64,000 bases of DNA from CAIVAT01 sp964525995 (GTDB lineage: Bacteria; Bacteroidota; Bacteroidia; Bacteroidales; FEN-979). Position 1 is the stretch's first letter. Every line of letters starts with the position of its first letter. Location: assembly GCA_964525995.1 (NCBI GenBank), contig CAZGIM010000005.1, positions 62,001 through 126,000 of the forward strand, written 5' to 3'. Both the position numbers and the translations under genes were made by a program. The notes beneath the pieces are model-generated. The model ran no database searches. It was not told the origin of the DNA and saw only the letters and a list, made by a program, of their open reading frames with translations. Positions 18,580-27,249 of this stretch are shown here, one piece after another.

Positions 18580-18939
18580 ATGAAATATTTCCTTGTTAAT
18601 GCTTTATCTATTTTTTTCCTTTTGGGATTCTATTCCTGCAAGAAAGATGTTGAGACCAGGCCTGAGATCATAAACGTACCGTTGGAGGAATGTGCCTTTA
18701 ACCCGACTTTTACCTGGAGCACCTCAAGAATTGTTGATATTGCCATTGTCTGCGACAGGACAACGGTCATCAACATTACCTCTTACGATAACCAGATCAG
18801 GTATCACAGGGGGATGCACCAAGGCAAGAACAAATCGTATCAGGTAAAGGTGAGTCTGCCTGCCGTTGTAACCTGCATAAAGATCAATGACAAACCCGCT
18901 GAGGTTAAGGGTAATTCCATCACATTTAACTTGAACTAA
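18580..18939 (+). CDS. Small lipoprotein
   Basis: 119 residues with a lipoprotein signal peptide (MKYFLVNALSIFFLLGFYSC, lipidated Cys20, followed by KKD). The mature part is a small beta-rich domain with three further cysteines. It ends 17 bp before the LRR-LruC gene on the same strand, so both are likely co-transcribed from the promoter at 18406-18436. A surface lipoprotein that accompanies the secreted LruC protein is plausible, but the function is unknown. Confidence 0.8.
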   Translation: MKYFLVNALSIFFLLGFYSCKKDVETRPEIINVPLEECAFNPTFTWSTSRIVDIAIVCDRTTVINITSYDNQIRYHRGMHQGKNKSYQVKVSLPAVVTCIKINDKPAEVKGNSITFNLN

Positions 18940-18956
18940 CATTAGACTAAGGCACA

Positions 18957-20771
18957 ATGAAGGCAAAGATTATTCTGCTCCTGTTGGCTGTCTTTCTTGG
19001 GACTGAACTGAAAGCACAAACGACATATATTCCCGATCCGAACTTCGAACAGGCATTGATTAATCTGGGGTATGATGATGTTTTGGATCATTACGTGCTT
19101 ACCGCCAATATTAATACAGTGACACAACTGACCATTAATAACAAACATGTATCTGACTTTACCGGAATTGAAGCGTTTGTTGCTTTGCAGACTTTAAATT
19201 GCAGTAAGAATGACCTGACAACTTTGAATTTGTCTCAAAATATTCTCCTGAAAAATCTGTATTGCAGTGACAACAAACTTACCGGAATTGATATTTCCCA
19301 TAACCCGGTGGAATATTTCAGCTGTTTCAACAACCTTATTACCGATATCGATATTTCAAAAAACACTGCACTAAGATCAATAGATATAGGCGTGAACCGG
19401 TTGACCAGTATTGATATCTCAAAGAATACAGCCCTCCATTCATTATGGTGCAACCAGAACAAGTTGACCAGTATCGACGTCACACACAATACTGAACTTG
19501 AATACTTCGACTGCAACGGCAACCAAATTACTTCATTAGACCTCTCAAAGAATGTTGTCCTGAAATATCTGTATTGCCTCAACAACAAAATACCCTCTCT
19601 TGATGTCTCAAAAAATTGTTTATTGATAACCCTGTCGTGTTTGAACAATCTGCTTACGACCTTAGATCTCTCCCACAATACGTCGTTGCAATCCTTTGAA
19701 TGTGCGAAAAATCAGATCGTAAGCCTGAATTTTAAGAATGGGAATAATCATGCAATATTTTATTTTTCCGCTACTGATAATCCATCGCTCACTTGCATTC
19801 AGGTAGATGATCCTGTATGGTCAACGAGCAACTGGCCGTTGATTGATAACACCGCACACTTTTCAAGCGACTGCAACTTAACGGATTCTGACGGGGATGG
19901 CATTCCGGATAACCTGGATGATTACCCAATGGATCCTTTACGGGCGTTCAACAATCTGTTTCCTGCCGCTGGCTATGGCAGCCTGGCATTCGAAGATTTG
20001 TGGCCGGGTATGGGGGACTACGATTTCAATGACCTGGTAGTGGACTACCGGTTTCTGACCGTGACTGATGCGTCAAATTATGTTGTTGACCTTGATCTGA
20101 CGTTCGTGGTAAAAGCAAGCGGGGCATATTATCATAACGGTTTCGGGTTCAACCTCCCCGATGCATCTGCCTTGTTTCTTTCCAAGATCAACGCTTTGAA
20201 TGTTACGGGGCAAGAAATACAGGAGCATTACATCTCCTTGAAATCAAACGGTTTTGAGAATGGTCAGTCGAAACCCACCGTTATTGTTTTTGATGATGTT
20301 TTTAATTCCCTGCCTTATACGGGATCGGGGCTGGGGGTGAACACCGAGATGACGGCGCCGTTTGTCCCGTACGACACCATTGTGGTGTATATCTCAACCG
20401 GAACGGAAAAACTTCTGGAATCAGATTTTGCCCTTTCAACATGGAATCCCTTCATTATGGTTGATCAGCAAAGGGGCGTCGAGGTTCATCTGGCCGACCG
20501 GCCGCCTACCGATCTTGCGGATGCTGCGCTGCTGGGCACCATGGATGATGATTCAAAACCTTCCACAGGAAAATACTACAAAACCAAAAACAACCTTCCT
20601 TGGGCAATTGATATTGTCAGTGCGTTTGAATGGCCGGTTGAGAAGGTAAAAATAACCGATGCATACCTGCACTTCTTCGACTGGGCAGTGAGCGTTGGTT
20701 CTGCGTATGGCGACTGGTATATGGACCATTCGGGTTACCGCGACAGATCAAAAATTTACGACAAGCATTAA
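18957..20771 (+). CDS. Leucine-rich-repeat protein with C-terminal LruC domain
   Basis: A 604-residue secreted protein (signal peptide MKAKIILLLLAVFLGTELKAQ). Residues about 60-280 are about ten short LRRs of 20-21 residues with the pattern LxxLxCxxNxLTxxDxSxN. A calcium-binding-like DSDGDGIPDNLDDYP follows near 310. The remainder is an LruC domain, recognised by YGSLAFEDLWPGMGDYDFND followed by LVVDYRF and by the closing WPVEKVKITDAYLHFFDWAV. LruC proteins are secreted or surface proteins of Bacteroidota. No T9SS type A domain is seen after LruC. Confidence 0.88.
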   Translation: MKAKIILLLLAVFLGTELKAQTTYIPDPNFEQALINLGYDDVLDHYVLTANINTVTQLTINNKHVSDFTGIEAFVALQTLNCSKNDLTTLNLSQNILLKNLYCSDNKLTGIDISHNPVEYFSCFNNLITDIDISKNTALRSIDIGVNRLTSIDISKNTALHSLWCNQNKLTSIDVTHNTELEYFDCNGNQITSLDLSKNVVLKYLYCLNNKIPSLDVSKNCLLITLSCLNNLLTTLDLSHNTSLQSFECAKNQIVSLNFKNGNNHAIFYFSATDNPSLTCIQVDDPVWSTSNWPLIDNTAHFSSDCNLTDSDGDGIPDNLDDYPMDPLRAFNNLFPAAGYGSLAFEDLWPGMGDYDFNDLVVDYRFLTVTDASNYVVDLDLTFVVKASGAYYHNGFGFNLPDASALFLSKINALNVTGQEIQEHYISLKSNGFENGQSKPTVIVFDDVFNSLPYTGSGLGVNTEMTAPFVPYDTIVVYISTGTEKLLESDFALSTWNPFIMVDQQRGVEVHLADRPPTDLADAALLGTMDDDSKPSTGKYYKTKNNLPWAIDIVSAFEWPVEKVKITDAYLHFFDWAVSVGSAYGDWYMDHSGYRDRSKIYDKH

Positions 20772-20851
20772 TCGTTGGGGTTGCCGGTTCCTGTTCAAAA
20801 ATGCAGGTATTCAATATCCTTCGGTAAATTGAGTTTTCGCAAAAACACAAA

Positions 20852-20875
20852 GGATCAGGAAATGATTCCTGATCC
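20852..20875 (-). terminator. Rho-independent terminator of the S41 peptidase gene
   Basis: GGATCAGGAA, loop ATGA, TTCCTGATCC is a perfect 10-bp stem. Read on the reverse strand it is followed by TTTGTGTTTTTG, so it ends the S41 gene, whose stop is 10 bp away. It may also serve the convergent LruC gene. Confidence 0.75.
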
Positions 20876-20884
20876 GCAACCCCC

Positions 20885-22813
20885 TTACGGCAGCCGGATC
20901 AGCTTCGTGCAGTAAACATTCCCGCCGGTTTTCAGCAGGCAGACATAGATCCCGGCAGACCACCCCGACGGGGTGATCACACACGACCGGCGGGCAAGAT
21001 CTGCTGCGGTCAGCGCCCGCCCATAGACCGGTTTTCCCGTCATGTCGCGCACTTCAAGGGTTGCAGCCTGCATCCCGGGTATGCTGAATGAAACGGTGAC
21101 CGGTCCGTCCGAAGGGTTCGGAAAGAGGCTGAGGACCTCTGGCTTCCTGGCTTCATTGCCGGTGGAAAGGATGTTGCAGTTCATGGCGGTTTCGAGGATC
21201 TCATCACGCCCCTGCCGGATGCCCGCGATGGTTGGCCATACTTCGATGTCGGGCACGATCCCCACCCGCTGGGTTGGCGTGTGGTCGGGGTAAAAGGTGC
21301 CCAGCCCCGTGAATTTAGCCGAGAGGCTGCCGGGCAGGGAGATGACCGACACATTGCCGTCGGCGGCTTTGGTCTGGTTCCCGATCTTGATCGTGCCGGG
21401 ATGCTGCTCGAGCCCCATCACGGTGTACTCCGCCTGGCTGATGGTGCGGATATCGAACAGGATGATCAATTGCCCCTGGTAAACTTCCGGAGAATAGCTC
21501 CCTATATTTACATTCTTCCAGAACAGCACGCCGGGATAATCGATGTCGGGGGTGGTGAACGCCGCAATCTGAAAAGGCTGGGGAAACAGGTAGTTGACCA
21601 GGTACCACAAGGTACCCTGGGGATAATTCCGGATGTCGAAGATGATGGCATCGGTCTCCCACAGATCGTTCATCATCGTGTCGGTCTGGCTCGTGGTGAG
21701 ACGCCCCATATCCACATAACCGAATGTGCAGCCGCCTGCCACCACGGTATCGTACCACACCGGCGTGGTGTTCTGTTCGAAGGCAGAGAACTCGCTGACC
21801 GACCAGTCGCGCTGAAGCACAGCCGAGTGGATTCCGGCCTGATTTTCGACGGTGACGGGAAACGACCCATACGGCCCCCGCAGGATGTTGTCATGCACAT
21901 ACGAGGCTACCGCCGGCGGATTCGACCCGTGGGTGAAGGCTTCGAGGCTGTCGCGCAGGATGCTGATGTCGACGCCGTCGATAGTGCGGATGATATCGCC
22001 TGGAGCGATGACGTTCACCGATGTCGATACTTTGGTGACCACCGTCTCCCCTTCGACCATCGCGATTGAAAACCGTGGGTAAAAGCTCCCCAGGATGGAG
22101 GAATTCACGACCCCGCCGCTGAGGGAGGCATGGGAATCGTTGATGCGCTTGGCCAGCAACATGACGGCCTTGTCGTAAGTCACCGCGTCCTGTGCCCCGA
22201 GGAAGATCGGGATAACCTCGGCGAGGGTGGTATCCCACGGCTGATCCATGATGTTTTTATAGGGGAAGAAGTAGTTCAGGATGTTCCAGTAGCGGAAAAG
22301 CGAAAGGATGCGCAGTGGCTCCGTCGGGAACAGGCCCGAGCCGCTGTTGTAGAGGATGTCGTTGTCGAAGGTGGGATTCCCGTTTACGAAGGCTTCACCC
22401 ACGAGGCAGTGCGGCCGCGGCCTGAAGCGCACGCAGATGGTGTCGAGCGCACCCCTGACCTGCTGCGTGAAGACCGGGTCCTGTAACCACGACAGGTCGA
22501 GGTTGTACATCAGGCTGTCGGGCACGACGGGCATCGGCACGGTGGGGAGCGCGGGGGATCCCGGACTGTTGATCAGTGTGAGCAACGCCTGGTTGAACGC
22601 GTCGGTGGTAGTTGCGGCTTCGATCTGCGGAAGCGCCTGCAGCAGGGCGTTGTCGAGGTTGACCGTGCAGTTCGCCGTTTCGGAATGAAAATACTTGACA
22701 AACCCCCACACCTTACAGGTATAGAAAAGCCGTCCGGGATAATCCGGCAGTGACTGTCCGCATACGGTTGCTGCAACCGCCATGCTGAACAACAAGAGGA
22801 TAATGCGTTTCAT
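20885..22813 (-). CDS. S41-family peptidase with PDZ-like region and T9SS sorting domain
   Basis: The start is set at ATG 22813 (MKRIILLLFSMAVAATVCGQ signal peptide); the frame extends to 22846. About 642 residues. A helical N-terminal region precedes a PDZ-like segment (VIAPGDIIRTIDGVDI) and the S41 protease core (FGYVDMGRL, DAIIFDIRNYPQG, then TISQAEY with the presumed catalytic Ser). The C-terminus is a T9SS type A domain (LFPNPSDGPVTV and GWSAGIYVCLLKTG). C-terminal-processing-type peptidases of this kind cleave exposed tails of extracellular substrates. The gene is noticeably G+C-rich compared with its neighbours and has a clear promoter and terminator. Confidence 0.88.
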   Translation of the reverse strand: MKRIILLLFSMAVAATVCGQSLPDYPGRLFYTCKVWGFVKYFHSETANCTVNLDNALLQALPQIEAATTTDAFNQALLTLINSPGSPALPTVPMPVVPDSLMYNLDLSWLQDPVFTQQVRGALDTICVRFRPRPHCLVGEAFVNGNPTFDNDILYNSGSGLFPTEPLRILSLFRYWNILNYFFPYKNIMDQPWDTTLAEVIPIFLGAQDAVTYDKAVMLLAKRINDSHASLSGGVVNSSILGSFYPRFSIAMVEGETVVTKVSTSVNVIAPGDIIRTIDGVDISILRDSLEAFTHGSNPPAVASYVHDNILRGPYGSFPVTVENQAGIHSAVLQRDWSVSEFSAFEQNTTPVWYDTVVAGGCTFGYVDMGRLTTSQTDTMMNDLWETDAIIFDIRNYPQGTLWYLVNYLFPQPFQIAAFTTPDIDYPGVLFWKNVNIGSYSPEVYQGQLIILFDIRTISQAEYTVMGLEQHPGTIKIGNQTKAADGNVSVISLPGSLSAKFTGLGTFYPDHTPTQRVGIVPDIEVWPTIAGIRQGRDEILETAMNCNILSTGNEARKPEVLSLFPNPSDGPVTVSFSIPGMQAATLEVRDMTGKPVYGRALTAADLARRSCVITPSGWSAGIYVCLLKTGGNVYCTKLIRLP

Positions 22814-22891
22814 GAGATGTGTGTTTATAGCCCTGTGCAGTACCATTCAGTCTCCGGGTGCCAGCCCCGTTATCGACTTCCATCGCCAAGA

Positions 22892-22922
22892 CAAATTTAC
22901 AATATAAACCGTCATTGTCAAG
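22892..22922 (-). promoter_or_regulatory. Promoter of the S41 peptidase gene
   Basis: On the reverse strand CTTG (22919-22922), a 19-bp spacer and TAAATTTG (22892-22899) fit the Bacteroidota consensus with one mismatch. The predicted start is about 70 nt upstream of the ATG at 22813. The -33 box lies inside the 35-bp direct repeat at 22906-22940. Confidence 0.5.
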
Positions 22923-22940
22923 TAACATTTCATGAAAACC
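22906..22940. repeat. 35-bp direct repeat, left copy
   Basis: This segment (containing GTCAAGTAACATTTCATG) matches 24145-24179 at 34 of 35 positions; the sequences diverge at once on both sides. The two copies bracket the ATPase gene at 23025. See the right copy. Confidence 0.9.
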
Positions 22941-22975
22941 GATAATTCCTGACTGAAATAAATAGTGTTTTTATT

Positions 22976-23017
22976 GTTGTAATCGAAAAAATAACGGTAT
23001 ATTTGCGATTATAATCG
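22976..23017 (+). promoter_or_regulatory. Promoter and palindromic operator candidate for the ATPase gene
   Basis: GTTG (22976-22979), an 18-bp spacer and TATATTTG (22998-23005) resemble a promoter for the gene at 23025. Directly behind the -7 box is a perfect 12-bp palindrome CGATTATAATCG (23006-23017), and the half TAATCGAAAAAA occurs both at 22980 and 23012. The position over the start site suggests a repressor site. The leader is very short. Confidence 0.45.
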
Positions 23018-23024
23018 AAAAAAG

Positions 23025-24164
23025 ATGATTTCCAGGAGCATCACAAAAAAGCTGAAATCTAAAACAGTACCAGGTAAAGCGTTGTTGCTTTTCGGCCCCA
23101 GGCAAAGCGGAAAGACCACTTTGCTTCACCAGGTTTTCGATAACCAGCCATCGGTATTATGGCTTAGCGGAGATGAAAGCGATGTAAGGCAACTTCTTGA
23201 AAATGCCAGTTCATCCAGGCTGAAAGCTGTTTTCGGTGATCATAAAACGGTGATCATTGATGAAGCCCAGCGGATCAATGACATCGGAAGATCCCTCAAG
23301 CTCATCACCGACCATCTGAACGAAATCAGGGTTGTGGCTACAGGATCTTCGGCCTTCGAACTGGCAAACCGGACCCAGGAGCCGCTAACGGGGCGGAAAT
23401 GGGAATTCTTTTTATATCCCTTTTCGTTCGGGGAACTGGCCAGCCATCACGGGCTTCTTGAAGAGAAAAGGATGTTACCGCAACGCCTTATCTATGGCAG
23501 CTATCCTGAGGTTGTCATGAATCCCGGCAGAGAGAAAGAGATCCTCAGATCTCTGACCGACAGTTTTTTATACCGTGACCTGCTGATGCTTGAAGGACTG
23601 AAAAAACCTATGAAGATCGTGAGCCTTCTTCAGGCTCTTGCATTTCAGCTTGGCAATGAAGTATCATACAATGAGCTTGGAAAAACAATAGGGTTGAACA
23701 ACGAGACTGTCGAAAAATATATCGATATGCTGGAGAAGTCCTATGTGATCTTCAGGCTTGGGGCATTGAGCAGGAATCTCAGGAAAGAGCTGAGAAAAGG
23801 AAGAAAGATTTATTTCTGGGACAACGGAGTAAGGAATGCACTCATTTCTCAATTCGGGCCGATCGAACTGCGGACTGACCGCGGGGCTCTCTGGGAAAAT
23901 TACATGGTATCAGAGCGCCTGAAATACATCGCATATCAGGGAGCATGGGTGAACAGTTGGTTTTGGCGCACACAGGACCAGCAGGAGATAGACTACCTGG
24001 AAGAACATGACGGGATTTTCGATGCCTGGGAATTCAAATGGAGTTCCGGAAAGAAGGCCAGGTTGTCGAAAACCTTTTCCGGTTCCTATCCCAATTCAGG
24101 TCTTCGCATTATCACTCCCGAAAATCCTGAGGATTTCCTGTGGGAAACCGTCACTGTCAAGTAA
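23025..24164 (+). CDS. AAA ATPase with DUF4143 C-terminal domain
   Basis: A 379-residue cytoplasmic protein of the widespread AAA_14/DUF4143 family. The Walker A is FGPRQSGKTTLL (about 23-34), the Walker B KTVIIDEAQ near 80, and the sensor VVATGSSAFEL near 108-118. The C-terminal DUF4143 domain includes YPFSFGEL, YIDMLEKSYVIFRL, KIYFWDNGVRNALI and ends in a nuclease-like segment (QEIDYLEEHDGIFDAWEFKW). The physiological role of the family is not established. The gene has its own promoter/operator and is flanked by an imperfect 35-bp direct repeat, the right copy of which covers its last seven codons. This suggests arrival as a discrete cassette. Confidence 0.9.
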   Translation: MISRSITKKLKSKTVPGKALLLFGPRQSGKTTLLHQVFDNQPSVLWLSGDESDVRQLLENASSSRLKAVFGDHKTVIIDEAQRINDIGRSLKLITDHLNEIRVVATGSSAFELANRTQEPLTGRKWEFFLYPFSFGELASHHGLLEEKRMLPQRLIYGSYPEVVMNPGREKEILRSLTDSFLYRDLLMLEGLKKPMKIVSLLQALAFQLGNEVSYNELGKTIGLNNETVEKYIDMLEKSYVIFRLGALSRNLRKELRKGRKIYFWDNGVRNALISQFGPIELRTDRGALWENYMVSERLKYIAYQGAWVNSWFWRTQDQQEIDYLEEHDGIFDAWEFKWSSGKKARLSKTFSGSYPNSGLRIITPENPEDFLWETVTVK

Positions 24165-24179
24165 CATTTCATGAAAACC
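24145..24179. repeat. 35-bp direct repeat, right copy
   Basis: It matches 22906-22940 with a single mismatch. It begins inside the ATPase gene, covers its last codons and stop, and ends 15 bp beyond. Either the left copy is the tail of a former second copy of the gene, or the repeat is an insertion-generated duplication. Confidence 0.9.
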
Positions 24180-24338
24180 CTTCATAACGTACCCGCAAAC
24201 GATTTCTTCGACAACAGGCTGAGTGTTTCTAACCATATCAGAAGAATTCCCGGATAAAAGCAATCGACCGGGTTGCTCCGGGTTGCTCCCTGTTTTTCGG
24301 AATCGCTGAGATCGCAATGAGCGCTGATTTTTCTAAGC

Positions 24339-25826
24339 TTATTTTTGTTTGAGATTGAGTTTCCAGATACAATTGGTCCAGGTGCTGTCGGGTTCAGCAT
24401 ATCTCAATATTGCAGGGAAATCAGGGGAAACACATAGTGAGGATATCTGCAATACACCGCCATTGATATACCTGGCGTCAGGATCCACGACGATTTGCTT
24501 TGACCCTCCACCGTATGTTGCATATTCAAGCTTCCTCAGTGTATTATCAAGCGTTAAAATCACCAGGTCCATGCCGCCACTAATGGCTGAAAACAGTGCG
24601 TCTTTTGTTACCGGGAAATCCCGGGATGAGGATGTGCCGACAAGAACGTATTTCTGATTTTCTGTTTTTGAAACATAGTTCATCCAATCGGTCCTTGATC
24701 CGCCTAAAAATGTAGAATATTCAGGTTTGTTTGTTTTCAGGTTGAATTTCATGATAAAACCATCCGACTTTCCGCCCAGGTACCTTTTATTCAATGCATC
24801 GGCCGTGACCGGGAAATCAGGTGACTTTGTCTGTCCGGCGAGAATACATTGATCGGCATTCTCCACATAGACAGAATTGACCTGATCGGTTGAATCTCCC
24901 CCGATAAACGTTGAATATTCAATCCCGGACAGGTTTTTATTGATGATGGTGAAAAAACCATCCTGCGTTCCGGCCATGTTTTTTTGATACGCATTTTTCG
25001 TCACCGGAAAATTGGCAGAATAAGTTTGACCGGTAAGTATGATTTTCTCCTTCAGACCGAAAGAAACGTCTTTCACATGTTCGATGGATTTTCCGCCCAG
25101 ATAAGTAGAATACAGAATTTTATTAAGATCCGGCGACAAAGCAGTAATGGTTATATCCCCGACTTCGAAGCGGTGGAGGCTATCAGGCGGCGATGAACTA
25201 TCATAGGCCTTTTGAAAGGCCTGCGGCGTTACTGGAAAATCGGGTGAGGTGGTTTTTCCTATCAGATACAGGGTTTTATTATGAAATGCAAGTCTTGTCC
25301 AGTGATCGCTTTCTGAACCTCCGACGTAGGTTGATGCGATATACCTGCAATCATTACTGAATTTAATAATGTAATGATCATTTTCTCCTTTCAGGGTTTT
25401 TTGAACCGCACTACCTGAAACCGGTAAATCATGCGAATCTGTGGTAAAGCCTACATACACGTTTCCGGCTTCATCAATGGCCATCTTCCCACAATAGTTT
25501 TCAGAACCCGAACCACCAATATAGGTCGAGTAAATCAACTTACCTTCCGGTGACAGTTTCATTAAAAACGCATCGCCTCCGGTGGCATCCCCGTCTGTAT
25601 GCCCCTTATAACTTTTCTGAAACGCGTCGTTTGTAACCTTAAGCCCCCCTCTTGTCCCTCCTGCAACAAAAACATTGCCCTGTTTATCTGCGACTGAAGG
25701 AGTGGATGAATGTACGGCGCCGTCGGGAGCCAGGTAGGCCGAAAACACTACATTCTGGGCTGAAGTTTCAGAGATGGCGCCTGCATAAAATAAGGCGGCA
25801 GTAAAAATTGATTTCATTAGGTTCAT
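24339..25826 (-). CDS. Secreted SBBP-repeat beta-propeller protein
   Basis: A 495-residue protein with a signal peptide (MNLMKSIFTAALFYAGAISETSAQ). Seven or so SBBP (seven-bladed beta-propeller) repeats are seen through the recurring phrases YSTYIGGSGSE, YSTYLGGKS, YSTFIGGDS, YSTFLGGSR and YATYGGGS, each followed by a segment like FPVTKDAFQK. The function of such repeats is unknown, though they are frequent in secreted proteins of Bacteroidota. No T9SS domain; the C-terminus ends shortly after the last blade. It is followed on the same strand after 512 bp by nothing but the ATPase gene, which runs the other way. Confidence 0.85.
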   Translation of the reverse strand: MNLMKSIFTAALFYAGAISETSAQNVVFSAYLAPDGAVHSSTPSVADKQGNVFVAGGTRGGLKVTNDAFQKSYKGHTDGDATGGDAFLMKLSPEGKLIYSTYIGGSGSENYCGKMAIDEAGNVYVGFTTDSHDLPVSGSAVQKTLKGENDHYIIKFSNDCRYIASTYVGGSESDHWTRLAFHNKTLYLIGKTTSPDFPVTPQAFQKAYDSSSPPDSLHRFEVGDITITALSPDLNKILYSTYLGGKSIEHVKDVSFGLKEKIILTGQTYSANFPVTKNAYQKNMAGTQDGFFTIINKNLSGIEYSTFIGGDSTDQVNSVYVENADQCILAGQTKSPDFPVTADALNKRYLGGKSDGFIMKFNLKTNKPEYSTFLGGSRTDWMNYVSKTENQKYVLVGTSSSRDFPVTKDALFSAISGGMDLVILTLDNTLRKLEYATYGGGSKQIVVDPDARYINGGVLQISSLCVSPDFPAILRYAEPDSTWTNCIWKLNLKQK

Positions 25827-25894
25827 ATCATATTATTTTTGGTTCCATATGTTTTTAAAATATCTAGGCTTATTGAATCTCTTCGGGTAAATTC

Positions 25895-25936
25895 TCCGCC
25901 CCTTGAGGCGGAATCAGGGTCCAGGGCTTGCCCTGG
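25895..25936. repeat. Two adjacent hairpins, possible terminator or intergenic repeat
   Basis: TCCGCC-CCTTGA-GGCGGA (25895-25912) and CCAGGGC-TT-GCCCTGG (25921-25936) are perfect stems 8 bp apart, immediately downstream of the amidohydrolase stop (reverse strand). They could end that transcript, but no T-run follows. The first hairpin shares the loop CCTTGA with the G-rich hairpin at 52573-52597. Confidence 0.5.
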
Positions 25937-25952
25937 GGTTCATACCAATTTA

Positions 25953-27209
25953 TTATCTTTTATATACAATGCCGTTTTTCATAACAAACGAAACCTTTTT
26001 AAGTGTCTCTATGTTTTCAAGAGGATTGTCCGGAGTTGCTATTAAATCACAGTACATTCCGATATTTAGGGTACCTCTTGACCTTTCAATGCCTAAGAGC
26101 CGTGCTGCATTGATGGTAAAGATCTTCAAAATATCAGATGGCGGAATTCCTGCTTCCACGAAGCTGTCAATATAACTTAACGCAAGTGTCCCTCTTGTTT
26201 CTTCAGCAACATCAACCATAATATCGCTGCCAAAAGCAATGGTCACGCCACTGCCATACACTTTTTTCAGGCGTTCGATAAATTTAGTATGAGCAGCTTT
26301 TGCCTTTTCTTCTTTGCTTCCGAATTCCTGGAGAACCCTCACGGGGAAATCGGTGCTTACCAATACAATGTTTTTGTTCTTCATCTGGACGATTGTACTG
26401 TCGGGTATAGTCCAGCCGTGTTCTATGGATGCGACTCCTCCCGTCACGGCATTACTGACTCCTTCGGCGGTCTGACAATGTGCCATCACCTTCAGCCCGG
26501 CCTGTTGAGTCTCGTTTACGATGTACTTTATATCTTCGGCCGAATACTTATATCTTTTTGAATCAACCACAATTTTGATTACATCCACTCCGTAAAAGAT
26601 ATTTTCGCGTATTGCTTTTTTGATTTCATCCTGGGTGTCGGCAAAAAGATATTCATTATTCAATAAAAACTGTTTATCTGCTTTTGTTCTGAATTGCCCC
26701 CCGAATGGGGTTATTATTCTTCCGGCCGCTAAAATTGTCGGACCTGGAATTAATCCCTCATTGATAGCCCGTTTTACATCAACATCGGTATATTTCCCCG
26801 AGTTGCCTGCTTCCCGGATTGTAGTAAAACCCGCATCCAGCATTTGTTTTGCATTCACAGATCCCTGAATAGCCCTGTAACCATCAGGGTTCAGTAAGAC
26901 CAGGTCGAAAAAGTCAACTCCCAGTTTATCTGCAAATTTGCTTATGGCTGCACAAATATGAGTATGAGCATCAATGAGGCCAGGCATCACTGTTGATGCA
27001 GAAAGATCAATAATTTCAGCAGCCGGTGGAATGACGATAGTGGATCCAAGCTCTTTGATCTTACCGTTTTCAACAAGGATAATTTGATTCATTAAAACAT
27101 TACCGGTCGAGGGATCGACTACTTTGCCTGCCTTAATCGCGATGATCTGGGTATAGGCGAATCCAAAAAACGAAGAAAAAATAAGCGATAAAAATATTCT
27201 GTTCATCAT
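25953..27209 (-). CDS. Secreted metal-dependent amidohydrolase (prolidase / imidazolonepropionase-like)
   Basis: A 418-residue amidohydrolase-superfamily protein with a signal peptide (first 20 residues). The site is recognisable in order: GLIDAHTHIC (His 82 and 84), a Lys in GVDVIKIVVDSKRY that may be carboxylated, His in VMAHCQT, His in ASIEHGW and Asp in TIAFGSDIMV. Relatives include Xaa-Pro and Xaa-Arg dipeptidases and imidazolone-type hydrolases exported to the periplasm. A peptide or N-acyl amino acid substrate fits the neighbourhood. It lies 134 bp from the transglutaminase-like gene on the same strand. Confidence 0.88.
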   Translation of the reverse strand: MMNRIFLSLIFSSFFGFAYTQIIAIKAGKVVDPSTGNVLMNQIILVENGKIKELGSTIVIPPAAEIIDLSASTVMPGLIDAHTHICAAISKFADKLGVDFFDLVLLNPDGYRAIQGSVNAKQMLDAGFTTIREAGNSGKYTDVDVKRAINEGLIPGPTILAAGRIITPFGGQFRTKADKQFLLNNEYLFADTQDEIKKAIRENIFYGVDVIKIVVDSKRYKYSAEDIKYIVNETQQAGLKVMAHCQTAEGVSNAVTGGVASIEHGWTIPDSTIVQMKNKNIVLVSTDFPVRVLQEFGSKEEKAKAAHTKFIERLKKVYGSGVTIAFGSDIMVDVAEETRGTLALSYIDSFVEAGIPPSDILKIFTINAARLLGIERSRGTLNIGMYCDLIATPDNPLENIETLKKVSFVMKNGIVYKR

Positions 27210-27249
27210 TTTGGTAATGAATGATTCCTTAAGGGTGAATTTTTAATAA

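Noticed and set aside
21281..22069. 262-codon forward frame opposite the S41 gene
   Set aside because: Shadow of a G+C-rich gene; the reverse strand has a signal peptide, S41 motifs and a T9SS domain.
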